This document shows, in pieces, positions 33,122 through 41,846 of a stretch of DNA of 64,000 nt. The DNA lies in contig JBFWRS010000003.1 in assembly GCA_050248795.1 (NCBI GenBank), forward strand, positions 62,001 through 126,000, written 5' to 3'. A program made the position numbers and the translations under genes. Source of the stretch: CAZTDU01 sp050248795 (GTDB lineage Bacteria; Pseudomonadota; Gammaproteobacteria; Burkholderiales; SG8-39). The notes under the pieces are model-generated. The model saw only the letters and a program-made list of their open reading frames with translations, did no database searches and was not told where the DNA came from. Every line of letters begins with the position of its first letter. The stretch's first letter is position 1.

Positions 33122-35281
33122 ATGCGCATGTCAGGCGAGGGAGCGCAGGCGACGCTCGCGCTGCATCCCGAGGATGCCGCGCTGCGCGAGGCACGGGCAC
33201 GGCGCGCCCGGCTCCGGCTCGTGCTGGCGCTGGCGGTGCTGGCGAGCGCCGCCGCACTGGTCGGCATCGGCACGTGGACCGACGAGGCAGTCGAGCGCTC
33301 GCTGCGGGAACTGCGCGCGGCGACGCTGCGATCGATGCTCCAGGTGCAGGCGAAAACCATAGAGGTCTGGATCGAGGACCAGAAACTCGGCACGCAGCGG
33401 CTGGCGCGCGACAGGCAGGTGCAGGAAGGCGTGCGCGCGCTCGCAGAGCTCGCGACGCGGCCCGGGGCGGCGCTCGAGCACTACTGCTCGGCGCCTGCGC
33501 GGCGGCCGCTCGTCGACGAACTGGACGAGGCACTTGCCGGCAGCGGTGCCGTAACCTTCAACGTCATCGACCGCTCTGGTCGCATCGTCGCGTCGAAGTT
33601 CCCGGAGTACTGCGGACTCAGGGTGGGCCGCGTGATGCGCGAGCAGGCGCTCGGCGCGGTGTTCGACGGCAGGACGCTGTTCATGCGGCCTTCTGGCGAG
33701 GCCGACAGGCTAGAACAGCCGCCGCCGCGGCTGCCGCTCGCGCAGCCGCTGGTGTGGGTGGAGACGCCGGTACTCGATGCCGCCGGGCAGGTGATCGCGG
33801 CGCTCGGCGTCGGCCACTACGCACATGAGCAGCTCGCCACCATCCTTGCCGCCGGGCGCGGCGGCGACACCACCGAAGTCTACGCGTTCGATCGCAGCGG
33901 CCTGATGCTGTCCGAGAGCCGCTTCACGCCGGTGCTGGCGCAGCGCGGCCTTGTTCCGCAGGGCGGGCGCACCGCGTTGTCGCTCATGCTGCGGCCGCCG
34001 GGCGCGGCCGACGATGCGCTGACGCAGCTCGCCGCGTCGGCGCGCGCCGGCATCGCTTCGGGCACGCTGGATGCGGTGCTGGTCGAGCCGTATCCGGGGT
34101 ACTACGGAGAGGAGGTGATCGGCGCCTGGCGCTGGCTCCCTGCACACGACATGGGGATCGCCGTGGAAATCAGCGCGAACGAGGCCTATGCGCCGCTGGT
34201 GGTGCTGCGGACCGCGTTCGGCGTCGTCTTCGGCGCGCTGGTGGTCGCGGTGATCGCCGCGCTGTATGCGTGGTTCTCCGCCGCCGTGCTGCGCAGCCAG
34301 TCCGGCGAGCGCAGGCGCCTGGGACCCTACCTGCTGGAGAAGCGCATCGGCGAGGGCGGCGTTGCCAACGTCTACCTTGCCAGGCACGACCTGCTGAAGC
34401 GCCCCACCGCGGTGAAGCTGCTCAAGCCCGCGCGCGCGACCGACGAGATGGTGGCGCGCTTCAAGCGCGAGGCGCAGCTCGCCAGCCAGTTGTCGCACCC
34501 GAACATGGTCGAGATATTCGACTACGGCTACGCGCCCGACGGCACGCTGTACTACGCGATGGAGTACCTGGAGGGGGAAACCATCGGCGAACTCGTGCTG
34601 CGGCACGGCGCGATGCCGGTGGCACGCGCGGTGCACCTGCTGCGCCAGGTCTGTGCCGGACTGGCGGAGGCGCACGGCAAGGGCCTGGTGCATCGCGACA
34701 TCAGCGCCACCAACATCATGGTCTGCCGCTACGGCGGCGAATATGATTTCGCCAAGATCCTCGACTTCGGCCTGGTGAAGAACTTTTCCCAGCCGCACAG
34801 CCAGACGATCACGCGCACGCTGCGCATCCTCGGCACGCCGCTATACATGGCGCCCGAGCGCCTGAGGTCGCCGGCCGATGTCGACGCGCGCGCCGACATC
34901 TACGCGGTGGGCGCAATCGCCTTCTTCGTGCTGTCCGGGCGCAGGATGTTCGAAGCGGAAGACGAACTGGCGCTCACCAGCAAGGTGCTGAACGAGGTGC
35001 CGCCGCGGCTCACGCAAGTCGCCGCGCAGCCGATACCGGAGGCGCTGGTACGGCTGGTTGCCGCCTGCCTGGAGAAGCGCCGCGAAGACCGCCCGCAATC
35101 CATCGCGGAATTGCTCGAGGTGCTGGACGCGCTTGCGCAGACCATGCGCTGGACGCCGCGCGATGCCGAGGCCGCGTGGCGCGCGGACCATGCGCGGCCG
35201 GCAGGCGCGGAATTCCTTGCTGCAGATCAAGTACCGGGAGAAGCGCCGCAGGCAAGTTCTGCGGATGCTGCGACTCGGTAG
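33122..35281 (+). CDS. Transmembrane Ser/Thr protein kinase with extracytoplasmic Cache-like sensor
   Basis: A 719-residue protein. TM1 is near residues 30-50 (LRLVLALAVLASAAALVGIG). A periplasmic region of about 320 residues has Cache-like features (FNVIDRSGRIVASKFPEY, WVETPVLDAAGQVIAALGVG). TM2 is near 370-390, and the cytoplasmic kinase domain runs from about 405 to 680. Kinase motifs: G loop GEGGVANVYLA, lysine in TAVKLLKP, catalytic HRDISATNIM, DFGLVKN and APE in MAPERLRS. The usual lysine two residues after HRD is serine here; variants like this occur in myxobacterial kinases. The sensor over a eukaryotic-like kinase suggests ligand-triggered phosphorylation. It overlaps the following monooxygenase-like gene by 17 bp in the start chosen. 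Confidence 0.85.
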   Translation: MRMSGEGAQATLALHPEDAALREARARRARLRLVLALAVLASAAALVGIGTWTDEAVERSLRELRAATLRSMLQVQAKTIEVWIEDQKLGTQRLARDRQVQEGVRALAELATRPGAALEHYCSAPARRPLVDELDEALAGSGAVTFNVIDRSGRIVASKFPEYCGLRVGRVMREQALGAVFDGRTLFMRPSGEADRLEQPPPRLPLAQPLVWVETPVLDAAGQVIAALGVGHYAHEQLATILAAGRGGDTTEVYAFDRSGLMLSESRFTPVLAQRGLVPQGGRTALSLMLRPPGAADDALTQLAASARAGIASGTLDAVLVEPYPGYYGEEVIGAWRWLPAHDMGIAVEISANEAYAPLVVLRTAFGVVFGALVVAVIAALYAWFSAAVLRSQSGERRRLGPYLLEKRIGEGGVANVYLARHDLLKRPTAVKLLKPARATDEMVARFKREAQLASQLSHPNMVEIFDYGYAPDGTLYYAMEYLEGETIGELVLRHGAMPVARAVHLLRQVCAGLAEAHGKGLVHRDISATNIMVCRYGGEYDFAKILDFGLVKNFSQPHSQTITRTLRILGTPLYMAPERLRSPADVDARADIYAVGAIAFFVLSGRRMFEAEDELALTSKVLNEVPPRLTQVAAQPIPEALVRLVAACLEKRREDRPQSIAELLEVLDALAQTMRWTPRDAEAAWRADHARPAGAEFLAADQVPGEAPQASSADAATR

Positions 35282-36389
35282 GGCGGAATCATCGCCGCTG
35301 GTGCAGGGAGGCATGGGGGTCGGCGTTTCTGCGCACCGGTTGGCGGGCGCGGTGGCGCGCGCGGGCTGCGTCGGCACGCTGTCCAGCGTCGACCTGAGGC
35401 GTCACCACCCGGACCTGATGCGCGCGACCGGCCGCAGCCGCGACCGCGCGCAGATCGAGGCCGCAAACCTCGTCGCGCTGGACCGCGAGCTGCACGACGC
35501 GCGCGCCGCGGCAGGCGGCAGCGGCGCCATCGCGGTGAACGTGATGCGCGCGGTGTCGCAGTACGCGCCGTACGTGCGCCAGGCCTGCGTCAGCGGCGCA
35601 GATGCGATCGTCGCCGGCGCGGGCCTCGCGCTGGACCTGCCCGAGCTCGCCGCCGACTGGCCCGAGGTCGCGCTGGTACCCATCGTGTCGGAAGCGCGCG
35701 CAGCGTCGCTGATCGCGCGGCGCTGGGCGAAGCGCGGCCGCGCGCCGGATGCGGTCGTGGTCGAGCACCCGCGCTACGCTGGCGGGCACCTCGGGGCGAC
35801 GCGGCTGGACGAGGTGGCCGATGCGCGCTTCGATTTTGCCCGCGTGCTGCCGGAGATCCGCGCCGCGCTGCATGCGGCTGGCCTGGACGCGGACCGCATC
35901 CCGCTGGTCGCCGCCGGCGGCATCAATTCCCCTGCGCGCGTGCGCGCCGCGCGGGAGGCCGGTGCCGACGCGGTGCAGGTCGGCACGCCGTTCGCGGTGA
36001 CCGAGGAGTGCGACGCGCACCCGAACTTCAAGCGCGTACTCGCCACCGCGCGGCCCGAGGACATCGTCGTCTTCATGAGCGTCGCCGGGCTGCCCGCGCG
36101 CGCGGTGCGCACGCCGTGGCTGCGGCGCTACCTCGCGCTGGAAGAAACGCTCAGGCGCCGCGCGAGGAAGCGCCGCGAGTGCACGCTGGGCTGGGATTGC
36201 CTCGCGCACTGCGGCCTGCGCGACGGCCTCGCGCAGGCCGGCCAGTTCTGCATCGACCATCACCTCGCCGCGGCGCTGGCGGGCGACGTCGAGCACGGCC
36301 TGTTCTTCCGCGGCTCGGAGTCGGTGCCTTTCGGCGCCGACATCAGGCCGGTGGCCGAACTGGTGCGGCACCTGCTGGCCGGCGCATGA
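35265..36389 (+). CDS. Nitronate monooxygenase-like FMN protein
   Basis: About 374 residues if ATG 35265 is used. The fold begins SSPLVQGGMGVGVSAHRLAGAVARAG, the FMN-binding opening of the 2-nitropropane dioxygenase family. AVNVMRAVSQYAPYVRQACVSGADAIVAGAGL, VVEHPRYAGGHLGATR and VAAGGINSPARVRAAREAGADAVQVGTPF follow, all family blocks; a cysteine-rich tail (CTLGWDCLAHCG) resembles the NMO class with extra C-terminal residues. Members oxidise nitronates; many are of unknown substrate. The start is uncertain because family members usually have about 10 residues before the glycine motif; TTG 35217 upstream is an alternative and would deepen the overlap with the kinase gene. Confidence 0.8.
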   Translation: MLRLGRAESSPLVQGGMGVGVSAHRLAGAVARAGCVGTLSSVDLRRHHPDLMRATGRSRDRAQIEAANLVALDRELHDARAAAGGSGAIAVNVMRAVSQYAPYVRQACVSGADAIVAGAGLALDLPELAADWPEVALVPIVSEARAASLIARRWAKRGRAPDAVVVEHPRYAGGHLGATRLDEVADARFDFARVLPEIRAALHAAGLDADRIPLVAAGGINSPARVRAAREAGADAVQVGTPFAVTEECDAHPNFKRVLATARPEDIVVFMSVAGLPARAVRTPWLRRYLALEETLRRRARKRRECTLGWDCLAHCGLRDGLAQAGQFCIDHHLAAALAGDVEHGLFFRGSESVPFGADIRPVAELVRHLLAGA

Positions 36390-36402
36390 CGTCGCCGAGG
36401 CG

Positions 36403-36909
36403 TCAGTCCAGGCGCCAGGGTTCGCAACTGCCTTGCAGCGCTCCGCTCGGCAGGCGTGCATGCACCTCGTCGGGGTGGTGCAGTACGTCCAGGTCGAAAT
36501 GCCAGGCGTGGCTTGCCGCGTAGCGCACGCAGGTGTCGCCGCCCGCGCGCCACTGCGATTTCTCGCAATGCGTCAGCGTGGTGACCAGCACGCTCGGGCC
36601 CGCGCGCTCGATCAGGTGCACCGCGGTTTGCGTCGCACGCACCTGCACCGGCCTGCGCCCCGGCGCGCGCGTCGACACCACTTGCGCGGCGTGCCTGCCC
36701 AGTGCGTCGAACACCAGCATGCGCTCCACCGGCGGTGTGTCGCCCAGCGCGCCGGCGATCAGGCTGTGCCTGTGGCCGGCGGCGAAGTCGCAAACCAGCT
36801 CGCCTGCGCGCAGCGCGTCCTCGACGCCCGCGGCGCGCGCGCCGCCAACAGCGCAGCATGCGGCGAGGAGCAGGGCACCGAGCTTCGCCGCTGAGGCACC
36901 AGTACTCAT
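36403..36909 (-). CDS. Exported protein of unknown function
   Basis: A 168-residue protein from ATG 36909. A signal peptide is clear (KLGALLLAACCAVGGARAAG, cleavage near residue 28; the CC could also serve as a poor lipobox). The mature part has an ELVCDFAAGHRHSLIAG opening, a central basic block and cysteines in THCEKSQW and GDTCVRY that could form disulfides. I do not recognise a family. It overlaps mnmH upstream by 4 bp on the same strand and is probably transcribed with it, although no functional link is evident. Confidence 0.65.
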   Translation of the reverse strand: MSTGASAAKLGALLLAACCAVGGARAAGVEDALRAGELVCDFAAGHRHSLIAGALGDTPPVERMLVFDALGRHAAQVVSTRAPGRRPVQVRATQTAVHLIERAGPSVLVTTLTHCEKSQWRAGGDTCVRYAASHAWHFDLDVLHHPDEVHARLPSGALQGSCEPWRLD

Positions 36910-37970
36910 GCGGCGAGTTCCGCTGCGAGTTGCGCGAAAGCCGCCTCGTCCGGCGATGCCACGCGCAGGACCGGCGCATCCGCCAGCCTGGCGAAGTTGC
37001 GGCCGCTGGAGCGCGCGTAGGCCGGGTCGTAGTGCTCCTCGAGCAGGCGGCCGACCAGTTCCTGCCAGCGCGCATCGCGCGCCAGCGCCTTCCACGCCGC
37101 TATGCGTTCCCCGCCGTGCAGTGCGACGAGGCAATCGAGCTGCGCGTCCAGCGCCGGCCGGTCGTCGAAGAAGTGCCGGTATTCGTCCATCAGCAGCGCG
37201 ACCCGCACCGGCAGCGAGGCATCCAGCCGCAGGCAATCGGCGGCGCGCATCGCGCCGATCAGTGCTTCGGGCACCTGCACCTGGCCGATCTTGCGGCTCT
37301 CGGCTTCCACGAATACCGGCCGTCCCGGATCCAGGCGCGACAGCGCCTGCAGCAGCAGGCTCTCGAAGTACTTCTGCGACGGCTGCGGGCGCTCGGGCAG
37401 GCCGCCCAGCACCGAGCCGCGATGCGCGGCAAGATCTTCCAGGTCCAGCACCTGCGCGCCTGCGCGATCGAGCGCGCGCAGCAGGCGGCTCTTGCCGCTG
37501 CCGGTGGCGCCATGCACGACGCGGTAGTGCAGCAGTGGTGCCAGCCTCGCTAGCTCGGCCACGACGAAACGGCGGTAGGCCTTGTAGCCGCCTTCCAGCG
37601 TCATCGCGTCCCAGCCGATCTCGCGCAGGATGTGGGCCATCGCCCCCGAGCGCTTGCCGCCGCGCCAGCAGTACACCAGCGGCTTCCAGCTTCGCGGCTG
37701 CTGCGCGAACGAGCGCTCGATGTGCGCGGCGATGTTGCGCGCCACCAGCGCGGCGCCGACGCGCTTGGCCTCGAACGGCGACTGCTGCTTGTAGATCGTG
37801 CCGACCCGGGCACGCTCGTCGCCGTACAGCACCGGGCAGGACACCGCGCCGGGGATATGGTCTTCGACGAACTCTTCCAGCGTGCGCGCATCCAGGATGC
37901 TGTCGAAGCGCGCGAGCACGCCGGCTTCCATCGCGACCGAGGTGCTGCGCGGCGCGCGCACGGTCTTCAC
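36906..37970 (-). CDS. mnmH: tRNA 2-selenouridine/geranyl-2-thiouridine synthase
   Basis: A 354-residue protein with an N-terminal rhodanese domain and C-terminal P-loop domain, the MnmH (SelU) architecture. The rhodanese active cysteine is C101 in YCWRGGKRSG. Walker A is GATGSGKS (154-161). MnmH replaces sulfur with selenium at wobble uridine 34 of Lys, Glu and Gln tRNAs via a geranylated intermediate. Its selenium donor needs SelD, which is not in the window. It overlaps its neighbours by 4 bp at both ends (36906-36909 and 37967-37970), forming a three-gene minus-strand run with tesA. Confidence 0.93.
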   Translation of the reverse strand: MKTVRAPRSTSVAMEAGVLARFDSILDARTLEEFVEDHIPGAVSCPVLYGDERARVGTIYKQQSPFEAKRVGAALVARNIAAHIERSFAQQPRSWKPLVYCWRGGKRSGAMAHILREIGWDAMTLEGGYKAYRRFVVAELARLAPLLHYRVVHGATGSGKSRLLRALDRAGAQVLDLEDLAAHRGSVLGGLPERPQPSQKYFESLLLQALSRLDPGRPVFVEAESRKIGQVQVPEALIGAMRAADCLRLDASLPVRVALLMDEYRHFFDDRPALDAQLDCLVALHGGERIAAWKALARDARWQELVGRLLEEHYDPAYARSSGRNFARLADAPVLRVASPDEAAFAQLAAELAA

Positions 37971-38596
37971 TTCAGCAGCCGCCTGAGCGCCTTCCAGACG
38001 TTCTCCAGCAGGATCGGCTGGGCGGCCTCGGCAGGATGGAGCTGGTCTGGCAGGAAGAGTTCCGGTTTTTCCGCCATGCCCTCGAGCAGGAACGGCACCA
38101 GTGCGGTGCGGTGCTGCTTCGCCAGCTCCGCGAACGCGGCGTCGAACGCGCCGGCGTAATCGGGGCCGTAGTTGGGCGGAATGCGCACGCCCACCAGCAG
38201 CACCTTCGCGCCCGCGCCCTGCGCCGCCTTGATCATCGCGCCGAGGTTCTTCTTCATCGCCGCGATCGGCAGCCCGCGCAGGCCGTCGTTTGCGCCAAGC
38301 GCGAGTACCAGCACCGCGGGCCGGTGCTGCTGCAGCGTCTTCGCGATGCGCGTCAGGCCGCCGCTCGTGGTCTCGCCGGAGATGCTCGCGTTGGCGACGG
38401 TATAATCGGGTCGCTCGCGGGCAAGCCGCTCGCCGAGCAGCGCCACCCAGCCGCGCTGTTCGGCAATCCCGTAGGCAGCCGACAGGCTGTCACCGTACAC
38501 CACGATCTTCGCCGCGGCCTGCGCCGCGCCCGAAAGGAACATGGACGCTGCAAACGCAACGATTGAAACCCAGGCGGTTCTGCTTGCAAAAGGCAT
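37967..38596 (-). CDS. tesA: Periplasmic GDSL lysophospholipase/thioesterase (TesA/arylesterase type)
   Basis: A 209-residue SGNH hydrolase. The start MPFASRTAWVSIVAFAASMF gives a signal peptide ending SGAAQAA. Block I is YGDSLSAAYG with the nucleophile serine, block II has NASISGETTSGG, block III GANDGLRGLP with the asparagine, and the catalytic D-x-x-H is LPDQLHP. It hydrolyses acyl esters and thioesters in the periplasm. The ATG at 38596 lies 56 bp inside the divergent ABC gene if that uses its first ATG; the tesA-ybbA divergent pairing is known in E. coli too, with a short gap rather than an overlap. Confidence 0.92.
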   Translation of the reverse strand: MPFASRTAWVSIVAFAASMFLSGAAQAAAKIVVYGDSLSAAYGIAEQRGWVALLGERLARERPDYTVANASISGETTSGGLTRIAKTLQQHRPAVLVLALGANDGLRGLPIAAMKKNLGAMIKAAQGAGAKVLLVGVRIPPNYGPDYAGAFDAAFAELAKQHRTALVPFLLEGMAEKPELFLPDQLHPAEAAQPILLENVWKALRRLLK

Positions 38597-39236
38597 AGGA
38601 AAGACCGTCAGGAGCGGTGACAGCGACCTCGTCATTCTGCGCGATATTTCGCTCGACGTCAGGACCGGCGAGGCGGTGGCGATCGTCGGCGCCTCGGGCT
38701 CGGGCAAGTCGACGCTGCTCGCGATCCTCGCCGGCCTCGACGTTCCCACCGCGGGTTCGGTGCAGCTCGACGGGCAGGACCTGTTTGCGCTGGACGAAGA
38801 CGCGCGCGCCGAGCTGCGCGGGCGCAGCGTCGGTTTCGTGTTCCAGTCGTTCCAGTTGCTGGCGTCGCTTACCGCGCTGGAGAACGTCATGCTGCCGCTG
38901 GAACTGGCGGGCCGCGGCGACGCCGAGGCGGTCGCGCGCGCGATGCTGTCGCAGGTCGGGCTTGGCGCGCGCCTCGGCCACTATCCGAAGCACCTGTCCG
39001 GCGGCGAGCAGCAGCGCGTCGCGCTCGCGCGCGCCTTTGTGGTGCGGCCCAGGCTCCTGCTGGCCGACGAACCCACCGGCAGCCTCGACGCCGCCTCCGG
39101 CGCCGAAGTGAGCAGGCTGATGTTCGACCTGAACCGGCAGTTCGGCACCACGCTGGTGCTGGTGACGCACGACGAGCCGCTCGCGGCGCGCTGCACGCGG
39201 GCGGTGCGCCTGGTCGGCGGGGAGATCTCGCCTTGA
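38541..39236 (+). CDS. ABC transporter ATP-binding protein (YbbA/LolD-like)
   Basis: A 231-residue ATPase with Walker A GASGSGKST, Q loop FVFQSFQLL, signature LSGGEQQR and Walker B LLLADEPTGSLD, all intact. DLVILRDISLDVRTGEAVAIVG opens the conserved fold. It powers the FtsX-like permease encoded 4 bp overlapped downstream. The start is uncertain: ATG 38541 overlaps the tesA signal peptide coding region on the other strand; the fold would tolerate a start about 15 codons later. Confidence 0.93.
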   Translation: MDAANATIETQAVLLAKGIGKTVRSGDSDLVILRDISLDVRTGEAVAIVGASGSGKSTLLAILAGLDVPTAGSVQLDGQDLFALDEDARAELRGRSVGFVFQSFQLLASLTALENVMLPLELAGRGDAEAVARAMLSQVGLGARLGHYPKHLSGGEQQRVALARAFVVRPRLLLADEPTGSLDAASGAEVSRLMFDLNRQFGTTLVLVTHDEPLAARCTRAVRLVGGEISP

Positions 39237-41743
39237 TGCGCCAGTCGCTGCGCATGCTGGCGCGGGACTGGCGCGCGGGCGAACTGCAGGTGCTCGCGAT
39301 CGCGCTGGTGATCGCGGTGGCGAGCATCACCAGCGTCGGCTTCTTTGCCGATCGCGTCACGCAGGCGCTGGTGCGCGACGCGCACCAGTTGCTCGGTGCC
39401 GACCTGGTGATGGTGTCGGACCGCGCCTGGCAGCCCGGCATCGCCGAGGAGATTGCCGCGCGCGGCCTGCAGAAGGCCGAGGCGATCACCTTCGTCAGCA
39501 TGGCGCAGAGCGGCGCGGGCGAGGCGATGAAAGGGCAGCTCGCCGGCGTCAAGGCGGTGAGCAGCAACTACCCGCTGCGCGGCAGGCTGCGCATCGCGCC
39601 GGCGCCGAACGCGCCCGACGCGCAGGCGCAGGCCGGCCCCGCGCCCGGCACGGTGTGGCTGGAGGAACGCCTGGTCTCGGCGCTCGATGCGCCGGTGGGT
39701 GCGGTGGTCAAGCTCGGCCGCCGCGAGTTCACGGTCGCCGCCGTGCTGACGCTGGAACCCGAGCGCGGCGCGAACTTCTTCAATTTCTCGCCGCGGCTGA
39801 TGATGAATGTGGCGGACGTGGCTTCTACCGGGCTGGTGCAGACCGGCAGCCGCGTCTGGTACAACCTGTACGCGGCCGGCGAGCCTGCCGCGGTGAAGTC
39901 CTTCGAGCGCTGGGCCACCGCGCAGATGGGCCGCGGCCAGCGCGTGGACACGCTGGACAGCGGCAGGCCGGAGCTGCGCGGCACCATCGATCGTGCGCAG
40001 CGCTTCCTCGGCCTCACCGCGCTGCTCGCCGCGATCCTCGCCGGCGTTGCCATCGCGCTCGGCACGCGGCGCTACGTCGAGCGGCACCTGGACGGTTGCG
40101 CGGTGATGCGCTGCCTCGGCGCGACGCAGTCGCGGCTGCTGAGCCTGTACGGCTTCGAGTTCCTGCTGCTGGGCGCGGTCGCGTGCGCCGTCGGCTGCGT
40201 GATCGGCTTCGTCGCCCAGTCGGCGATCGCCGCGCTGCTGGCCGAGGTGCTGCGCGCGCAGTTGCCGGCACCGACGCTGGTGCCGGCGGTGCAGGGCTTC
40301 CTCGTCGGGCTGGTGCTGCTGCTCGGCTTCGCGCTGCCGCCGCTGGTGCAGTTGAAGAACGTGCCCGCGGTGCGGGTGATACGGCGCGAGTCCGGCGCAC
40401 CCGGGGGCGGCACACTGGCGGTGTATGCGCTCGGCTTCGTCACGCTCGGCGCGCTGCTGGTGTGGCAGGCGGGCGACCCGAAGCTCGGGCTGATCGTGGT
40501 CGGCGGCTTCAGCGTCGCGGTGCTCGCGTTTGCCGCCATCGCCTGGCTGACGCTGCGCGCGGTGGCCTCGCCCGGCGTCGCACGGCTGCTTGGGGGCAGG
40601 AGCATCGCCGTGCGCTACGGCCTGGCGAACCTGCGCCGGCACGCGGGCGGCAACGCGGTGCAGGTGGCGAGCCTCGCGCTCGGCCTCACCGCGATGCTGC
40701 TGCTCGCGTTCACGCGCAACGACCTGGTAGACGCGTGGCGGCGCGCGGCACCGCCGGATGCGCCCAACCGCTTCATCATCGGCATACAACCGGACCAGCT
40801 CGAACCGCTGAAGGAATTCTTCGCCGAGCGCAAGGTCGACGTACCCGATCTCTACCCGATGATCCGCGGCCGCCTCGCCGCGGTGAACGGCAAGCCGGTG
40901 TCAGAGCGCGATTTCGACGAGGAGCGCGCCAAGCGCCTGGTCGAGCGCGAGTTCAACCTGTCATACGCCAGGGACCTGCCGGGGCACAACCAGATCGCCG
41001 CGGGCCGCTGGTTCGAGTCCGGCGGCGATGCGCGCGAGCTTTCGGTCGAGGAGGGCATCGCGAAGACGCTGGGCTGGAAGCTGGGCGACGAGCTGCGCTT
41101 CACCGTCGGCGGAGATTCCTTCAGCGCCACGATCACGTCGATGCGCAGGCTGAAGTGGGATTCGATGAAGGTGAACTTCTTCGTCATCGGCACGCCCGAG
41201 CTGATGCAGGGGCAGGCGAGGAGCTACATCACGGCGTTCCGCCTGCAGGAGGGTCGCGAGGCGCTGATGAACGAGCTGACGCAGCGCTTCCCCAACCTCA
41301 CCGTGGTCGACATCAGCGCGACCATGCGCCAGATGCAGGGCGTGGTCGACCAGGTCGTCACCGCGGTGCAGTTCGTGTTCCTCTTCACGCTCGGCGCGGG
41401 GCTGCTGGTGCTGTACTCCGCGCTGGTCGCCACCGAGGACGAGCGCCGCCGCGAGGCCGCGGTGATGCGCGTGCACGGCGCGTCGCGCGCGCAGGTCACC
41501 GGCAGCCAGCGCACCGAGTTCCTCGCCATGGGCGCGGTCGCGGGCATCCTCGCCACCGCCGGCACCGCGATCATCGGGCAGTTGCTCGCGCGCCGCATAT
41601 TCGAGATCGACATGGTGCCGAGCATGATGCTCATCATCACCGGGCCGCTCGCAGGCATCGCGCTGCTGTCGCTCAATGCGTGGCTATCCTCGCGCAAGGC
41701 GCTGAACGCCGCGCCCGCGCTGACGCTGCGCGAGGGCGCGTGA
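39233..41743 (+). CDS. FtsX-like ABC permease (YbbP family)
   Basis: An 836-residue membrane protein with a first helix near residue 25, a large periplasmic MacB-like domain, a central group of helices (residues about 260-490), and the C-terminal FtsX core (VVDQVVTAVQFVFLFTLGAGLLVLYSALVATEDERRREAAVMRVHGAS). This matches E. coli YbbP. With the YbbA-like ATPase it forms a type VII exporter module, often encoded beside tesA; the cargo is unproven, with a role in extracting lipids or long-chain compounds proposed for relatives. About 103 non-coding bp follow before mscS; nothing notable is seen there apart from the mscS ribosome site. Confidence 0.9.
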   Translation: MMRQSLRMLARDWRAGELQVLAIALVIAVASITSVGFFADRVTQALVRDAHQLLGADLVMVSDRAWQPGIAEEIAARGLQKAEAITFVSMAQSGAGEAMKGQLAGVKAVSSNYPLRGRLRIAPAPNAPDAQAQAGPAPGTVWLEERLVSALDAPVGAVVKLGRREFTVAAVLTLEPERGANFFNFSPRLMMNVADVASTGLVQTGSRVWYNLYAAGEPAAVKSFERWATAQMGRGQRVDTLDSGRPELRGTIDRAQRFLGLTALLAAILAGVAIALGTRRYVERHLDGCAVMRCLGATQSRLLSLYGFEFLLLGAVACAVGCVIGFVAQSAIAALLAEVLRAQLPAPTLVPAVQGFLVGLVLLLGFALPPLVQLKNVPAVRVIRRESGAPGGGTLAVYALGFVTLGALLVWQAGDPKLGLIVVGGFSVAVLAFAAIAWLTLRAVASPGVARLLGGRSIAVRYGLANLRRHAGGNAVQVASLALGLTAMLLLAFTRNDLVDAWRRAAPPDAPNRFIIGIQPDQLEPLKEFFAERKVDVPDLYPMIRGRLAAVNGKPVSERDFDEERAKRLVEREFNLSYARDLPGHNQIAAGRWFESGGDARELSVEEGIAKTLGWKLGDELRFTVGGDSFSATITSMRRLKWDSMKVNFFVIGTPELMQGQARSYITAFRLQEGREALMNELTQRFPNLTVVDISATMRQMQGVVDQVVTAVQFVFLFTLGAGLLVLYSALVATEDERRREAAVMRVHGASRAQVTGSQRTEFLAMGAVAGILATAGTAIIGQLLARRIFEIDMVPSMMLIITGPLAGIALLSLNAWLSSRKALNAAPALTLREGA

Positions 41744-41846
41744 CAGTTCGCAACATCGCGGGAACTCGGGCGCCGGGGCGCGGTCGAGCCTTGAAGCCGT
41801 GCCGCAATGCCGCGCGCGGCGATGCAACCCGAATGGAGGTGAACCG

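Noticed and set aside
36403..36909. Lipoprotein assignment from the CC in the signal peptide
   Set aside because: The sequence LAACCAVG lacks a convincing lipobox context at the right distance; a cleavable signal peptide fits as well.
41744..41846. A regulatory site or small RNA between the FtsX-like permease gene and mscS
   Set aside because: No palindrome, promoter or conserved fold stands out beyond the mscS ribosome site.
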